A DNA stretch of 64,000 bases from Micromonospora citrea (GCF_900090315.1 NZ_FMHZ01000002.1:6790501-6854500), one strand, 5' to 3'. Positions 1 to 9,162 are shown, counted from the stretch's first letter. Program-made: numbers and translations. Notes: a model not told the origin generated them from the letters alone.

Positions 1-953
1 ACGCCGCCGGGGTGCCCTGCGTGGTGCTCAACGCCAAGAACGACGACGAGGAGGCGGCGATCATCGCCGAGGCCGGCGCGTACGGTGCCGTGACCGTCTC
101 CACGCAGATGGCCGGCCGGGGCGTCGACATCCGGCTCGGCGGCAGCGACCAGGCCGACCGGGAGCGGGTCGCCGAGCTGGGCGGCCTCTACGTCATCGGC
201 AGCGGCCGGCACGACAGCCGGCGCGTCGACGACCAGTTGCGCGGCCGCGCGGGCCGGCAGGGCGACCCGGGCGGGTCGGTCTTCTTCGTCAGCCTGGAGG
301 ACGACCTCGTCGCGCGGCACGCCGGCGACGCCGTCCCGCCCTCGCCCCGGATGAACGCGGACGGCCTGGTCACCGACGAGCAGGTGGACTACGCCGTCGA
401 GCACGCCCAGCGGGTCGCCGAGGGCGTCAACCACGAGATCCACCGCAACACCTGGCGCTACAGCGTGGTCATCGAGCAGCAGCGCAAGGCCCTCGCCGAG
501 CGCCGCGAGCGGCTGCTGACCACCGACGTGGCGGCGCTGATGCTGCTGGACAAGGTGCCGGAGAAGGCCGGGGAGATGGACGAGGACCTGCTCGCGCGGG
601 TCGCCCGGTCGATCGCCCTCTACCACCTCGACCGGCTCTGGGCCGACCACCTCGCCGAGCTGTCCGAGGTGCGCGAGGGTGTGCACCTGCGCGCGCTCGG
701 CCGGCTCGACCCGCTCGACGAGTTCCACCGGGCCGCGGTGCCGGCGTTCAACGACCTGATCCCGGAGATCGAGAAGCGGACCATCGCGACCTTCGAGGAG
801 ACCGAGTTCGGCGAGGACTGGGAGCCGGACGAGTCGAAGCTGGTCCGGCCGAGCGCCACCTGGACGTACCTGGTGCACGACAACCCGTTCGGCTCGGAGC
901 TGGACCGGTTGATCGCCTCCGTGGGTCGACGGCTCGCCGCCGGCTCCCGCTGA
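1..953 (+). CDS. secA2: Accessory SecA2 preprotein translocase ATPase, 3' part
   Basis: C-terminal part of a SecA ATPase; the frame is open from base 3 and the 5' end lies outside the window. Visible are the second helicase-domain motifs (STQMAGRGVDI, then QLRGRAGRQGDPG), followed by a helical wing/scaffold region with HLDRLWADHLAEL. SecA drives preproteins through the SecYEG channel. The protein ends soon after the scaffold (EETEFGEDWEP) and lacks the cysteine-rich zinc-binding tail of housekeeping SecA. That tail loss and the divergent sequence fit the accessory SecA2 of actinobacteria, which exports a restricted set of substrates. A strong hairpin directly after the stop suggests the transcript ends here. 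SecA is certain; the SecA2 assignment is likely. Confidence 0.9.
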   Translation, partial: AAGVPCVVLNAKNDDEEAAIIAEAGAYGAVTVSTQMAGRGVDIRLGGSDQADRERVAELGGLYVIGSGRHDSRRVDDQLRGRAGRQGDPGGSVFFVSLEDDLVARHAGDAVPPSPRMNADGLVTDEQVDYAVEHAQRVAEGVNHEIHRNTWRYSVVIEQQRKALAERRERLLTTDVAALMLLDKVPEKAGEMDEDLLARVARSIALYHLDRLWADHLAELSEVREGVHLRALGRLDPLDEFHRAAVPAFNDLIPEIEKRTIATFEETEFGEDWEPDESKLVRPSATWTYLVHDNPFGSELDRLIASVGRRLAAGSR

Positions 954-960
954 CGCGTCC

Positions 961-1000
961 GGGCCCCTTCCGCGCCACCCGGCGCCGGAAGGGGCCCCCT
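961..1000 (+). terminator. Rho-independent-like terminator after secA2
   Basis: A 12-bp perfect inverted repeat (GGGCCCCTTCCG at 961-972, complement at 985-996) with a 12-base loop is followed by a short CCCTTTT run. It sits 8 bases after the secA2 stop. Confidence 0.7.
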
Positions 1001-1137
1001 TTTGCGCCGTTTCGACCCCGGTTTGCGAGGGTAGTAGGGCGGGTCCGAAGAGTCGGGAGAGATCAGAAGATGGAACAGGTGACGACGCCGGTCGGGCGAG
1101 CGGGAGCGCGCGCGGGTTCGGTGGAGGCTGTGCGGCG

Positions 1138-1878
1138 GTGAACCTGGAGATGCGGGACCCGGCGGTGGAACGGCTCGGCGTCCTGGAGACGGCCGCCCTC
1201 CTGCGGGAGCTGACGGCCGGGCTGATCGCCGTCGACGACTTCGACGAGGCGCTGGCGGCGCTGGTGCGCATCGCCCGCGACGCGGTGGACGGCGTGAGCT
1301 GGTGCGGCTTCACCGCGCTGCGGGCCGGGGAGCCGGCCGGCGTGGCCGCCTCCGACGCCCGGCTGGCCGGCCTCGACGACCTGCGCCACGGCCCGGACTC
1401 GCCGGCCATGGACGCGATCCGGCGACGGGAGATGATCCTCTCCGACCACCTGGGGCGCGAACCGCGCTGGCCGGCCTGGACGCCGCGGGCGCGGGAGTTG
1501 GGCGTGCGCGGCGTGATCTCCGCGCCGGTCGACGTCGACGAGCAGGTGATCGGGGCGATCAACCTCTACGCCGGGACCAGCGACCTGCTCACCCCCGGGC
1601 ACCAGCTCACCGCGATGCTGCTCGCCGAGCACGCCGGACTGCTCCTCGCGGCGGTCCGCGACCGGGCCCGCCAGGCGGCCCGGGCCGGGGAACTGGACTC
1701 CTCGATGCTGGGCGACGGCGTCGTCGGGCAGGCGATCGGGGTGATCATGACGCAGCGCGGCTGCCCGGCCGAGGAGGCGCTCGACGTGCTGCGCAGCGCC
1801 GCGTCGTCGCTCGACATCCCGCTGCGGGAGGTGGCCGACCGGCTGGTCAGCACCGTGTCGCGCCCCCGGGACACCTGA
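1138..1878 (+). CDS. GAF and ANTAR domain transcription antiterminator
   Basis: A 246-aa protein with an N-terminal GAF sensor domain (about residues 20-170, with SWCGFTALRAG and VISAPVDVDEQVIGAINLY) and a C-terminal ANTAR domain (about 185-240, with VVGQAIGVIMTQRGCPAEEA). ANTAR domains bind paired hairpins in nascent RNA and prevent termination; the GAF domain presumably controls this through a small ligand or redox signal. The chosen GTG has GGAGG 10 bases upstream; an in-frame ATG at 1150 is an alternative. The gene stands alone between the secA2 terminator and a converging gene, so its target is not apparent. Domain calls are strong; the ligand is unknown. Confidence 0.85.
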   Translation: MNLEMRDPAVERLGVLETAALLRELTAGLIAVDDFDEALAALVRIARDAVDGVSWCGFTALRAGEPAGVAASDARLAGLDDLRHGPDSPAMDAIRRREMILSDHLGREPRWPAWTPRARELGVRGVISAPVDVDEQVIGAINLYAGTSDLLTPGHQLTAMLLAEHAGLLLAAVRDRARQAARAGELDSSMLGDGVVGQAIGVIMTQRGCPAEEALDVLRSAASSLDIPLREVADRLVSTVSRPRDT

Positions 1879-1999
1879 GCCCGCCCCCGTCCGACCAACG
1901 GGCACGGTCGCCCTCGGCGCCCGAGGCTTCGATGGTGACTGCCAGGCGCCCGCCCGCGGCGAGAAGTGGCGATGCCTGAGGGGGCGGTGACGGTGGCTG

Positions 2000-4282
2000 T
2001 CAGGACGGTCGACGCCCGCGAGCCGCAGGGATCCAGTCGGCGAAGATCTCGGGCAGGCGGTTCAGGTCCGGCGGTCGGATCGTGACGAGCCTGATGCCCG
2101 AAATGCGGGCGAGTTCCATCTTGCGCCGGGCCTTGGCAGCGTAGCCGTCCTGCTCCAGCATGCCGAGCGCCTCGACGTACGTTCCGTCGGCCAGCAGCCA
2201 GTCGGCACGCAGGCCGCTCGTGTTGAGCAGGTGGTGCCGAGGATAGTGCGGCTCCACCTCGTGCGCGATTCCCTGGTGGTGCAGGAAGTCGTCGATGTGC
2301 CGTTCGAACATCGACCGGCACAGGTGCCCGTCCGCCGCGACGGAGAGGATTCCGCGCGCCGGTCGGGAGGCGTCGGCGAGCAGCCCTGCGACCATCAGCC
2401 AGTCGGTCCAGGTGCGCTGCCTGCGGCCGGGACGGGCGGTGAGAGCGTGGGTGCGGGGGATGAGGAACCGGCACAGCATCGCCTCGTCGGCGAGGACGGG
2501 GTCGACGAGGGCGATGCTCGAGAGCTGTTCCTTCGACGGTGGACCGGAGAACTCGATCTCTGCGAGTCGGCGCAGGGCCCAGATCGTCGCGTCGGTCCAT
2601 GGTCCGTCGGTGCCGTTGTCGCGCAGGAGTCCGTGACCCGCGAGGACGCAGCAGTCGAAGCAGTATGCGAGCCCGGACCGGGTGCCGTGCGCCATCGTGC
2701 CGCAAAGACGGCACGGGCGGGTGCTGTCGCCGATGTCGTCGGTGCGGAACAGGTCGCCGAGGATCTTGCGCTGCAACTCGAGGGTGAAGGCGGCGACGTT
2801 GGGAGCCGGCTCGTGCCTCGCCCGTACGTTCAGCCAGGGCCGGTGCGGCTCCGGCACCAGGTCGACGGCTCGCGCGGTCAGGCTGCACGACGCGGGGACG
2901 ACCGCCAGATCGTCGACGATCAGTCCGCCTCCCAGCTGGTGGATCGACCTGTCGCGTACGACGGGACGGAACGGTCCGATCTCGGCAGCCAGGAAGGCTG
3001 CGGCCCTTCGGTTGTTGTTGACGGTCGTGCTCGAGGGCGAGGCCCAGCGCACCCTTGCGGGACGGACGTCGTGCCTCCTGAGCAGGGTGGTCATCGGGGC
3101 GATGTGGGGGCGAGCGTAGACCGTGAGTACGTCGGAGTCCGGGTCGTACATCCCGGCTTCCGGTAGTTCGTCGAAGTCGACTCCGTCCCGCACCAGCCGG
3201 ATGGACCAGATCCGCTCCCGATCCGTCGGATCGTCGCGGAGCCGGTCCGTCCTGACGATCGCGTCCGGAAAGTCGCCGAGCTCCTCGAAGTCGTCGGGAA
3301 GAGACACGTCCACGCCGTGGTCGCGCAGGGCCGCGACGGCGTCCGGACGGGCGCGCTCGTCGATCAGCGTGAGAGGACCGTCGGGCAACTCGTGGCGACC
3401 GACCTCGAGGCCGCAGTGGTCGGTGACGATGATTCGCTCGAATCCCCAGGTGGATCGGCTGATGGCGCGAAGGCCTTCGTACGGGTGCGGGATCCGCCGG
3501 TAGTCCGCCCAGGCGCGCAGGTCCGCCGACGCCGCGGCGTCCCAGCGGTCCTGGGTCCGGCTCCGCTCCGTCGGGACACCCCAGCTTCCGGTGGCCAGCC
3601 TGGCGGCGAGGGCGCCGCGGAGCAGCTGACCGAACTTCGCGATCACACCCGCGCGGACGACGTCGTCGACGGACGCGTCCACGGCCGGCGGCGCTGCCGC
3701 GGCGAACCCGTCGACCAGTAGGTGCAGGGGACCGGAGTCCGGCAGATCCAGATAGAGGCGGCCGATCTGGTACCCGAAGCGGCGCTGCTCCGCCGGCGAG
3801 AAGGGGTCGTCACGACTGGGCTCCCATTCCCCGTCGTCGTCCAGCTCGTCGTCCTCGATCGGGTGGAGTCGGACCCAGCCATGGCAGCCGATGGGATGTG
3901 GGGCGGCGGCGACCGCGAGTCGCTGCAGGCTCTCACCCACCCAGTGCAGGGTGCTGTCGTACAGGAAGCCCATGTGCCGGTCGATGACCGAGCCGCCGCT
4001 GCTCGGCGGTGCGACTGCTGAGATCGCCTTCGGGTTGTAGGTGTTGTCCGGGCGGGGCATCAGACCCAGCACCACCGGAAGCCGCAGCTCGATCTCGTCG
4101 TGTCGGTTGCGTGCCTCGACGAACCCCTCGGCACGCGCCAGGCTGTCGGTGACGAACCGGCGAAGCGCTGCGACGGAGTCGTCGAAGACCGCGATGCCCG
4201 TCGAGTAGCGTGTCCTCCCGGGCGGGATGACGACCATCCCCACGGTCTCCTGGTAGGCGATCTGATCTTGCGTGGCCGGCAC
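2000..4282 (-). CDS. HIRAN / zinc-ribbon / restriction-endonuclease-like fusion
   Basis: A 760-aa protein of unknown function. Residues about 60-130 (LPVVLGLMPRPDNTYNPKAI, then MGFLYDSTLHWVG) look like a HIRAN domain, a module that recognises DNA ends or stalled forks. Residues 524-544 hold a CxxC...CxxC zinc ribbon (CRLC...CFDC). The C-terminal 110 residues look like a PD-(D/E)xK nuclease: RADWLLADGTYVEALG with D694 and E704, then YAAKARRKMEL with candidate lysines 717 and 721, then RLVTIRPPDL. The middle is not recognised. Expected role: binding and possibly cutting damaged or foreign DNA. Wobble positions contain more A/T than in neighbouring genes, which suggests transfer. It is divergent from the zinc-ribbon membrane protein gene at 4453. 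The coding call is certain; domain calls are moderate. Confidence 0.8.
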   Translation of the reverse strand: MPATQDQIAYQETVGMVVIPPGRTRYSTGIAVFDDSVAALRRFVTDSLARAEGFVEARNRHDEIELRLPVVLGLMPRPDNTYNPKAISAVAPPSSGGSVIDRHMGFLYDSTLHWVGESLQRLAVAAAPHPIGCHGWVRLHPIEDDELDDDGEWEPSRDDPFSPAEQRRFGYQIGRLYLDLPDSGPLHLLVDGFAAAAPPAVDASVDDVVRAGVIAKFGQLLRGALAARLATGSWGVPTERSRTQDRWDAAASADLRAWADYRRIPHPYEGLRAISRSTWGFERIIVTDHCGLEVGRHELPDGPLTLIDERARPDAVAALRDHGVDVSLPDDFEELGDFPDAIVRTDRLRDDPTDRERIWSIRLVRDGVDFDELPEAGMYDPDSDVLTVYARPHIAPMTTLLRRHDVRPARVRWASPSSTTVNNNRRAAAFLAAEIGPFRPVVRDRSIHQLGGGLIVDDLAVVPASCSLTARAVDLVPEPHRPWLNVRARHEPAPNVAAFTLELQRKILGDLFRTDDIGDSTRPCRLCGTMAHGTRSGLAYCFDCCVLAGHGLLRDNGTDGPWTDATIWALRRLAEIEFSGPPSKEQLSSIALVDPVLADEAMLCRFLIPRTHALTARPGRRQRTWTDWLMVAGLLADASRPARGILSVAADGHLCRSMFERHIDDFLHHQGIAHEVEPHYPRHHLLNTSGLRADWLLADGTYVEALGMLEQDGYAAKARRKMELARISGIRLVTIRPPDLNRLPEIFADWIPAARGRRPS

Positions 4283-4452
4283 CAGCGGATCATGCCAGAG
4301 CTCGGGCGATGGACCAGTCGGTGGGGTTGCCCTGTGCCCGTGGCGGGCGCGGCGCCCCGCGACGAGGGAACCGGTTGATCACCTGCGAACCGTCCCGACG
4401 ACGACGGTGGCTATCCTGCTGCGATGTCGACGCAGCGGCTGAGGATGATCTG

Positions 4453-5505
4453 GTGACGACGTACCGACGTCGCGGGCACTGGCGAACACGTTCAAGCGGC
4501 ACCCGACACTGGGTGACCACCCACCACGTGACCCGGTCGTCCGCCAGGCCCGCCACGTCGCCCGGGCGGAGCCACCCGAGATCGTCATCACCGGCACCCA
4601 GCGGCGCGGTGGGGTGGATCAGCCCGAACGCCAGCTGCCCGGTCTGCGGTGCGGCGGTCTACTTCTACGCCAACGAGCACGGCAGCCGCGTCTTCTTCGA
4701 CGAGCTGGGACCGCCGTGGCCCAAGCATCCGTGCACCGACAACCCCGCGCTGCACGCGACGACGGCGGGTGGTCGTCAGGCACCCAGCATCCGTGACCTC
4801 GGTGTCGCTCGGCGTCCGAGCGACATGCGTGACCGCGCGTGGAAGGCGTACGCGGTCAAGGGCATCGCCATCGAGGACGGCCGGTCGTCGATCGCACTTC
4901 AGCCCCTCAACGGGGCTGGGCGAGGGCTCTCGTGGACCGTCTCGAGGCCGTTGTCCCTGCGAGCGGACGACATCGTCTTCGTGAGGGCACAGCAGATGTC
5001 CTACTTCGACGCCGACGCGTGCGAGCCCGCGATCGTCGAGGATGCCAGGCGCGCCGCTGAGATCGCTCGAAGGCTGATCACCGAACGGGACAGGCAGCAC
5101 GTCCTGGCGGCGATCGCCGGGCGAGTCGCGGCGGGGGAGATGACGCCCGACGAGGTGGCGGAGGTGACGGTCGCCGTCCGGGCCGCCCGAACCCGCGGCG
5201 AGCTCGCCGCCGCGATCAGGATCAGGGTCACGGACCTGACGGTCGCACCGCCTCGCCGCGGCGACCTGTGGCTGCTCGCGATCGCGTTCGTGCTCATGGT
5301 GGGGGCGACCAGCGCCGCCGAGGGCGGACGCTCCTTCCTGATGATGCTTCCCGGGCTGCTGCTCATGGCGACGGCGGTCTACCGTCTCAACCCGGATCTG
5401 GAACGCGGGGCCAGGGTCGTCTTCGCCGTACTGACGGCCGTGGTGGCGATCTGTCCCGCTGGCGCACTCGGCGGTGCGATCCAGGTCGAGATCCTCCAGC
5501 GCTGA
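4453..5505 (+). CDS. Zinc-ribbon membrane protein with DUF1707/SHOCT-like segment
   Basis: A 350-aa protein of unknown function. The start is GTG at 4453, with GAGG 8 bases upstream; it places a basic motif (TYRRRGHWRTRSSGTRHW) at the N-terminus, as in related proteins, whereas starts further upstream give low-quality sequence overlapping the divergent gene. Next comes a zinc-ribbon-like motif at about residues 62-94 (CPVCGAAVYFYANEHG, ending KHPC), a hydrophilic middle, a short helical segment resembling DUF1707/SHOCT (RVAAGEMTPDEVAEVTVAVR), and three C-terminal membrane helices (WLLAIAFVLMVGATSA; FLMMLPGLLLMATAVY; VVFAVLTAVVAICPAGAL). It shares a 170-base intergenic region with the divergent HIRAN gene, and the two look acquired together. 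Confidence 0.75.
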   Translation: MTTYRRRGHWRTRSSGTRHWVTTHHVTRSSARPATSPGRSHPRSSSPAPSGAVGWISPNASCPVCGAAVYFYANEHGSRVFFDELGPPWPKHPCTDNPALHATTAGGRQAPSIRDLGVARRPSDMRDRAWKAYAVKGIAIEDGRSSIALQPLNGAGRGLSWTVSRPLSLRADDIVFVRAQQMSYFDADACEPAIVEDARRAAEIARRLITERDRQHVLAAIAGRVAAGEMTPDEVAEVTVAVRAARTRGELAAAIRIRVTDLTVAPPRRGDLWLLAIAFVLMVGATSAAEGGRSFLMMLPGLLLMATAVYRLNPDLERGARVVFAVLTAVVAICPAGALGGAIQVEILQR

Positions 5506-5691
5506 CCGGGGAACCAGGCCGGTCGAGCCTGAGCAGCCCGGAACCGGGTCGGTCGAACATGCCTGGCCCGCGCCGCCTCCGCGATCACCGGACAGCGGCC
5601 CGCAGGGGCCGGCCGGGCGCGTGTCGTTTCGCCTCGGTGGCGCACGGGTAGCACTCTGGATTCGTGGGTTGGCCGACCTGGGGGAGGAACC

Positions 5692-6195
5692 ATGCAGAGC
5701 CGGCTGCGGGTGCAGGGGCACCCGATCCAACCGATGCTGGTGACGTTCCCGTTCGGGCTCTTCGTGAGCGCGACCGTGTTCGACCTGACCGACGTGCTGG
5801 GGGGCCCGGCCTTCCTCGGCGAGGTGGGGTACTGGACCTCGGTGGCGGCCCTGTTCGCCGCCGCGCTGGCCGCCGTGGCCGGCATGATCGACCTGTGGGA
5901 CGTGCCGGGCGGCCGGACCCGCCGCACGGCGGTCACCTTCAACCTGGTGAACGTGGCGATGGCCGCGCTCTTCCTGGTGGCCTGCCTCGTCCGCGCGGAC
6001 GCGCCGCAGCGCGGCGCCAACGTCGTGCTCCTGCTCACCGAGATCGTGGCCCTCGGCGTCGGCGCGGTCGGGGTCCGGCTGGGCGCCCGGCTGGTGCGCC
6101 GCTTCGACGCCGGCCGCCGCGCCGAGGCGACCACCTTCGACGCGCTCGGCGGTGTCTCCGGCTCCACCGTCGACCTCGCCCGCTTCCGTCCCTGA
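5692..6195 (+). CDS. DUF2231-type membrane protein
   Basis: A 167-aa integral membrane protein with about four hydrophobic helices. The N-terminal RVQGHPIQPMLVTFPFGLFV is the signature of DUF2231, with HP-Q-L-V-FP, and an internal AAVAGMIDLWDVP follows. Some members are thought to handle heme or electron transfer, but no biochemical role is established. The start ATG has a strong GGGGAGGAACC site. It stands alone on its strand, facing a truncated monooxygenase. Confidence 0.8.
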   Translation: MQSRLRVQGHPIQPMLVTFPFGLFVSATVFDLTDVLGGPAFLGEVGYWTSVAALFAAALAAVAGMIDLWDVPGGRTRRTAVTFNLVNVAMAALFLVACLVRADAPQRGANVVLLLTEIVALGVGAVGVRLGARLVRRFDAGRRAEATTFDALGGVSGSTVDLARFRP

Positions 6196-6250
6196 CGCGG
6201 CCCGGCGGCCGCGCCCGGGACCGGGCGAAGCCGCTGCGGGCGGAGCGGGG

Positions 6251-7054
6251 TCAGGGCGCCCAGGTGTAGGTGGCGGTCAGCGAGCGCCCGAGGAGCGCGG
6301 CGGGCAGGAGCGGTAGGGCCGCGTCGCGCAGGACGGTCAGCGGGGCGGATCTCCAGTGCGCGGGGGCGCCGACCTGGCGGGACAGGCGTACGACCAGCTG
6401 GGTGCGCGGCCGGCGGGCGCGGTCGTACGCGGCCAGCCCGGCGGGCACGCCGTGCGAGTCGACGGCGGCCGCGAGGGTGACCGCGTCCTCGAGCGCCTGG
6501 CAGGCGCCCTGGCCGAGGTTGGGCGTCATGGCGTGTGCAGCGTCACCGAGGATCGCCACCCGTCCGCAGACGTAGGTGTCCAGCTCGGGCAGCTCGTAGG
6601 TGTCGTGCTGGAGCACCTCCTCGGGGCGCGCGGAGCGCAGCAACGCGGGGATGGGGTCGTGCCAGCGGGCGAAGCGTTCGCGCAGCTCCGCCAGGCCGAC
6701 GCGGGTGCCGGCCGGGGCGTTGGCCATCAGGTGGCAGTAGACGCGGCCGTCGGGCATGGGCACGTGCCCGAACCGCTCGCCCCTGCCCCAGGTCTCCACG
6801 CTGCCTTCGACGGGTCGGGGTGGGGCGAGGAGCCGCCAGGTGGTGTATCCGACGTAGCGGGGCCCGGGAAGGCGCGGCCAGACGGACCGGCGGGTGACGC
6901 TGTGCACGCCGTCCGCACCCACCACCAGGTCCGCCGTCGACGTGCCGCCGCCGTGGACGACGGTGCCGTCCGGGCGTACCTGACGCACGTCGACGCCGGG
7001 GCGCAGGGCCTCCGCGGGCAGCGCCCCGCGCAGCAGGTCGACCAGGTCGGCGCG
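6251..7054 (-). pseudogene. FAD-dependent monooxygenase, N-terminal FAD-binding region missing
   Basis: The frame encodes the C-terminal two thirds of a PHBH-type aromatic hydroxylase: VVGADGVHSVTRRSVWP, the second FAD motif GRVAILGDAAHAMTPNLGQG, and a helical C-terminus. The N-terminal Rossmann motif GxGxxG and about 110 residues are absent; homology starts abruptly near base 7054 (RADLVDLLRGALP), just below the stop of the DUF3500 gene at 7080. The frame stays open to 7129, but that extension is proline-rich and unlike the family. Without the ADP-binding fold the product cannot hold FAD normally. I read it as a deletion remnant whose catalytic part is still intact in frame, which suggests a recent event. 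Confidence 0.8.
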
Positions 7055-7079
7055 GGGGCCGGGCGCGCCGGCCGACCGG

Positions 7080-8036
7080 TCAGGGGGTGGGGTGGGACTC
7101 GGCGTGATGGGCGGCCAGGACGTCCGCACCGAAGTCGCTGGCGGGGCGACGCAGCACGGTGTGCGCGTGGTTGCCGTCGTCGGTCGTGTTGTCGTACTCG
7201 ATCAGCAGGTCGTCGCCCTGCACCCGGTAGTAGTGGCGCTGCCCGGGACCGGTCGGGCCGGCCCATGCGAAGTGCAGCTGCCCCGGGGCCAGCCGCCGCG
7301 CCTCCCGGATCGCCAGCTCCGCCGGGAGCCGGTCGAGATAGAGCGCCACGAGCTGGTCCAGCAGCGCCCGGCCCGTGGCCCCGAGCCGGTCGCCGGGCAC
7401 CCCGAGCGGCTCCAGCGGGGCGTCGACGCGGGGGCGGGTCGCGCTGATGATGTCCCCGGGCGCCTCGTCGGCGACGATCGCCGCGGCCCGGCCGGCGGGG
7501 CCAATGGCGTCCAGCAGGGCGCGGGCCAGGTCCTCCTCGACACCCAGTGGGCGCGAGACCGGGCGGCCGGCGTACCGGACGGTCGCCGGGTTGGCGCCGA
7601 GGAAGACCGGCGCGGGGGAGACCTGGTCGGCCGCCACGGTCATGCTCACCGAGAGGTGGTGCCCCTCCAGCCGCCACGCCCAGGTGTCGTCGCGGGCCGG
7701 GTCGCCGAAGACGGCCACCCAGTAGTCGCCGCTGTGCCGGCCCCGCCGCCATCCCTCGGCCCGGTCCAGCACCTCCTCGAGCGCGACGATCGCCATCGCC
7801 TGCGCGTACGCCGGCGGGCTCAGCGCGGTGGCCAGCAGCCGGTGCGCGGCCTTGCGCCCGGCGCGGTCGAGGTCGGCCAGGCAGACCCCGGGTCGGGGCC
7901 GGGGGCGGTACTCCAACCAGCGCCGGGCCTGCTCGTCGTCGAACCGGAGGGCGGCGCGGGCGCGGGCGGGCTCGTCCAGCGCGGCCAGCAGCGCCGTGCC
8001 GGCGGTACGCATCTGCTCGGGCAGCGGATCTTCCAC
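7080..8036 (-). CDS. DUF3500 family protein
   Basis: A 318-aa protein with the DUF3500 pattern: repeated WxxxxxGHHLS-like elements (WAWRLEGHHLSVSMTVAAD), APVFLGANPATV, and near the end LHFAWAGPTGPGQRHYYRVQ followed by LLIEYDNTTDDGNHAHTVLR. The family is widespread and uncharacterised. The start is GTG at 8036. The 3' end borders the deletion that removed the start of the neighbouring monooxygenase, yet this protein appears complete because the family's C-terminal signature is present. Confidence 0.85.
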   Translation of the reverse strand: MEDPLPEQMRTAGTALLAALDEPARARAALRFDDEQARRWLEYRPRPRPGVCLADLDRAGRKAAHRLLATALSPPAYAQAMAIVALEEVLDRAEGWRRGRHSGDYWVAVFGDPARDDTWAWRLEGHHLSVSMTVAADQVSPAPVFLGANPATVRYAGRPVSRPLGVEEDLARALLDAIGPAGRAAAIVADEAPGDIISATRPRVDAPLEPLGVPGDRLGATGRALLDQLVALYLDRLPAELAIREARRLAPGQLHFAWAGPTGPGQRHYYRVQGDDLLIEYDNTTDDGNHAHTVLRRPASDFGADVLAAHHAESHPTP

Positions 8037-8081
8037 CGCCTCTGTATACCGGTCCGGCGACGACCGCGCGGGACGACCTCC

Positions 8082-8483
8082 TCAGCCGGCCCGCGGCCCG
8101 GTCAGCAGCGCCAGCATCTCGGGCAGGTCGAAGAAGCGGGCCGTCTCCACCGCGGACGGCGTGCCGTGGTGCGGGTCGGCCCCGGCGGCGAGCAGTGCCC
8201 GGACCGCGTCGCCGCTGCTGCGGAAGGCCGCGGCGGCCAGCGCCGTCTGCCCCCGGTCGTTGGCGCGGCTGTGGTCGGCGCCCCGCGCCAGCAGGGCGGC
8301 GACGGTCTCCGGGTGGGCGTGGTAGGCCGCCAGGATCAGCAGGGTGTCGCCCTTGCCGTTGGTCAGGTTGACCGGCAGGCCCGCGTCGACGTTCGCGGCC
8401 AGCTCGTCGGTCGCGCCGTCGCGTGCCAGGTCGAACATCCGGTGCGCGAACGCCAGGGTCTCGGCGTCGAGTTCCTCGCTCAC
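8082..8483 (-). CDS. Small ankyrin-repeat protein
   Basis: A 133-aa protein made of about three ankyrin repeats: NGKGDTLLILAAYHAHPETV with VAALLARGADHS, then DRGQTALAAAAFRSSGDAVR with ALLAAGADP. Such small ankyrin proteins in actinobacteria are common partners in protein-protein contacts, sometimes next to catalases; no partner is obvious here. It starts with GTG at 8483 and lies 45 bases upstream of the DUF3500 gene on the same strand, so the two may be co-transcribed. Confidence 0.85.
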   Translation of the reverse strand: MSEELDAETLAFAHRMFDLARDGATDELAANVDAGLPVNLTNGKGDTLLILAAYHAHPETVAALLARGADHSRANDRGQTALAAAAFRSSGDAVRALLAAGADPHHGTPSAVETARFFDLPEMLALLTGPRAG

Positions 8484-8546
8484 CGGTCCAGGCTAGTCGG
8501 GCGTGCGCCTGGTAGGTTGCTCGGCCGGCGTGCTGGGGGAGGGGCG

Positions 8547-8924
8547 ATGGACGACACGGTGTACGTGGGCAACGCGGGTGTCGACGGGGCGACGAACGCG
8601 GGCTGGCTGCTCGGCCACTTCATGCCGCCCGGCGACGCCCGGCACAGCACCGACGTCGAGGTCAAGTGGGGGGTGCACCCGGCCGGGGAGGCGCGCTCCC
8701 GGTGGGCGACCGGCGAGCGGCGGACCGCCCTGCTGGTGCTGGTCAGCGGGTGCTTCCGGGTCGAGCTGCCGGACCGGACGGTGGTGCTGCGCGAGCCCGG
8801 CGACTACGTGGTGTGGGGGCGCGGCGTCGACCACTCCTGGTACGCCGAGCGCGAGTCGGTGGTGCTGACCGTCCGCTGGCCGTCGGTCCCCGGCTACCGG
8901 GTGGAGCCACCCGTGCGCCGCTGA
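8547..8924 (+). CDS. Small cupin-like protein
   Basis: A 125-aa protein with a probable single-domain cupin fold. The C-terminal half reads like cupin strands (LVLVSGCFRVELPDRTVVLR, then EPGDYVVWGRGVDHSW, then VVLTVRWPSV); the histidine of GVDHSWYAE could be a metal ligand, but the usual HxH motif is not seen. The N-terminal half contains GHFMPPGDARHSTDVEVKWG. The start ATG follows a strong purine tract (GGGGGAGGGG). It is a conserved hypothetical; binding of a sugar or acid ligand is possible but unsupported. Confidence 0.7.
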   Translation: MDDTVYVGNAGVDGATNAGWLLGHFMPPGDARHSTDVEVKWGVHPAGEARSRWATGERRTALLVLVSGCFRVELPDRTVVLREPGDYVVWGRGVDHSWYAERESVVLTVRWPSVPGYRVEPPVRR

Positions 8925-8974
8925 CCCGCGCGGGGTGCGTGGACGTCCGTGTCCCGACATGCGGAACTGCTCAG

Positions 8975-9162
8975 GTCTTCACCCGCCTGCAACTGCTCGC
9001 CAACGTCCGGGGCTACGAGCACGCGGTGGCTCGCACCGTCGACGTGCACGGCGGCGGCTGCGCGCCAAGTTCGACGCCGGCACGCCGCTGGTGACCACCG
9101 TCCACGGTGTCGGCTACCGCCTGGCCGACGAGGCCCGGATCGAGGTCGACCGGGGTCGCTGA
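8975..9162 (+). pseudogene. Remnant of a winged-helix regulator gene, frameshifted
   Basis: This stretch matches the C-terminal half of the intact winged-helix gene at 9551-10156. VFTRLQLLANVRGYEHAVAR is in one frame; after TVDVH the frame shifts, and LRAKFDAGTPLVTTVHGVGY continues in another. Comparing the two, the base missing from the remnant is a single T at about 9051 (intact CACGTGCGCCGG, remnant CACGGCGGCGG). The N-terminal half of the gene is absent. It is a decayed tandem relative, missing its 5' end and carrying a one-base deletion. Confidence 0.8.
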
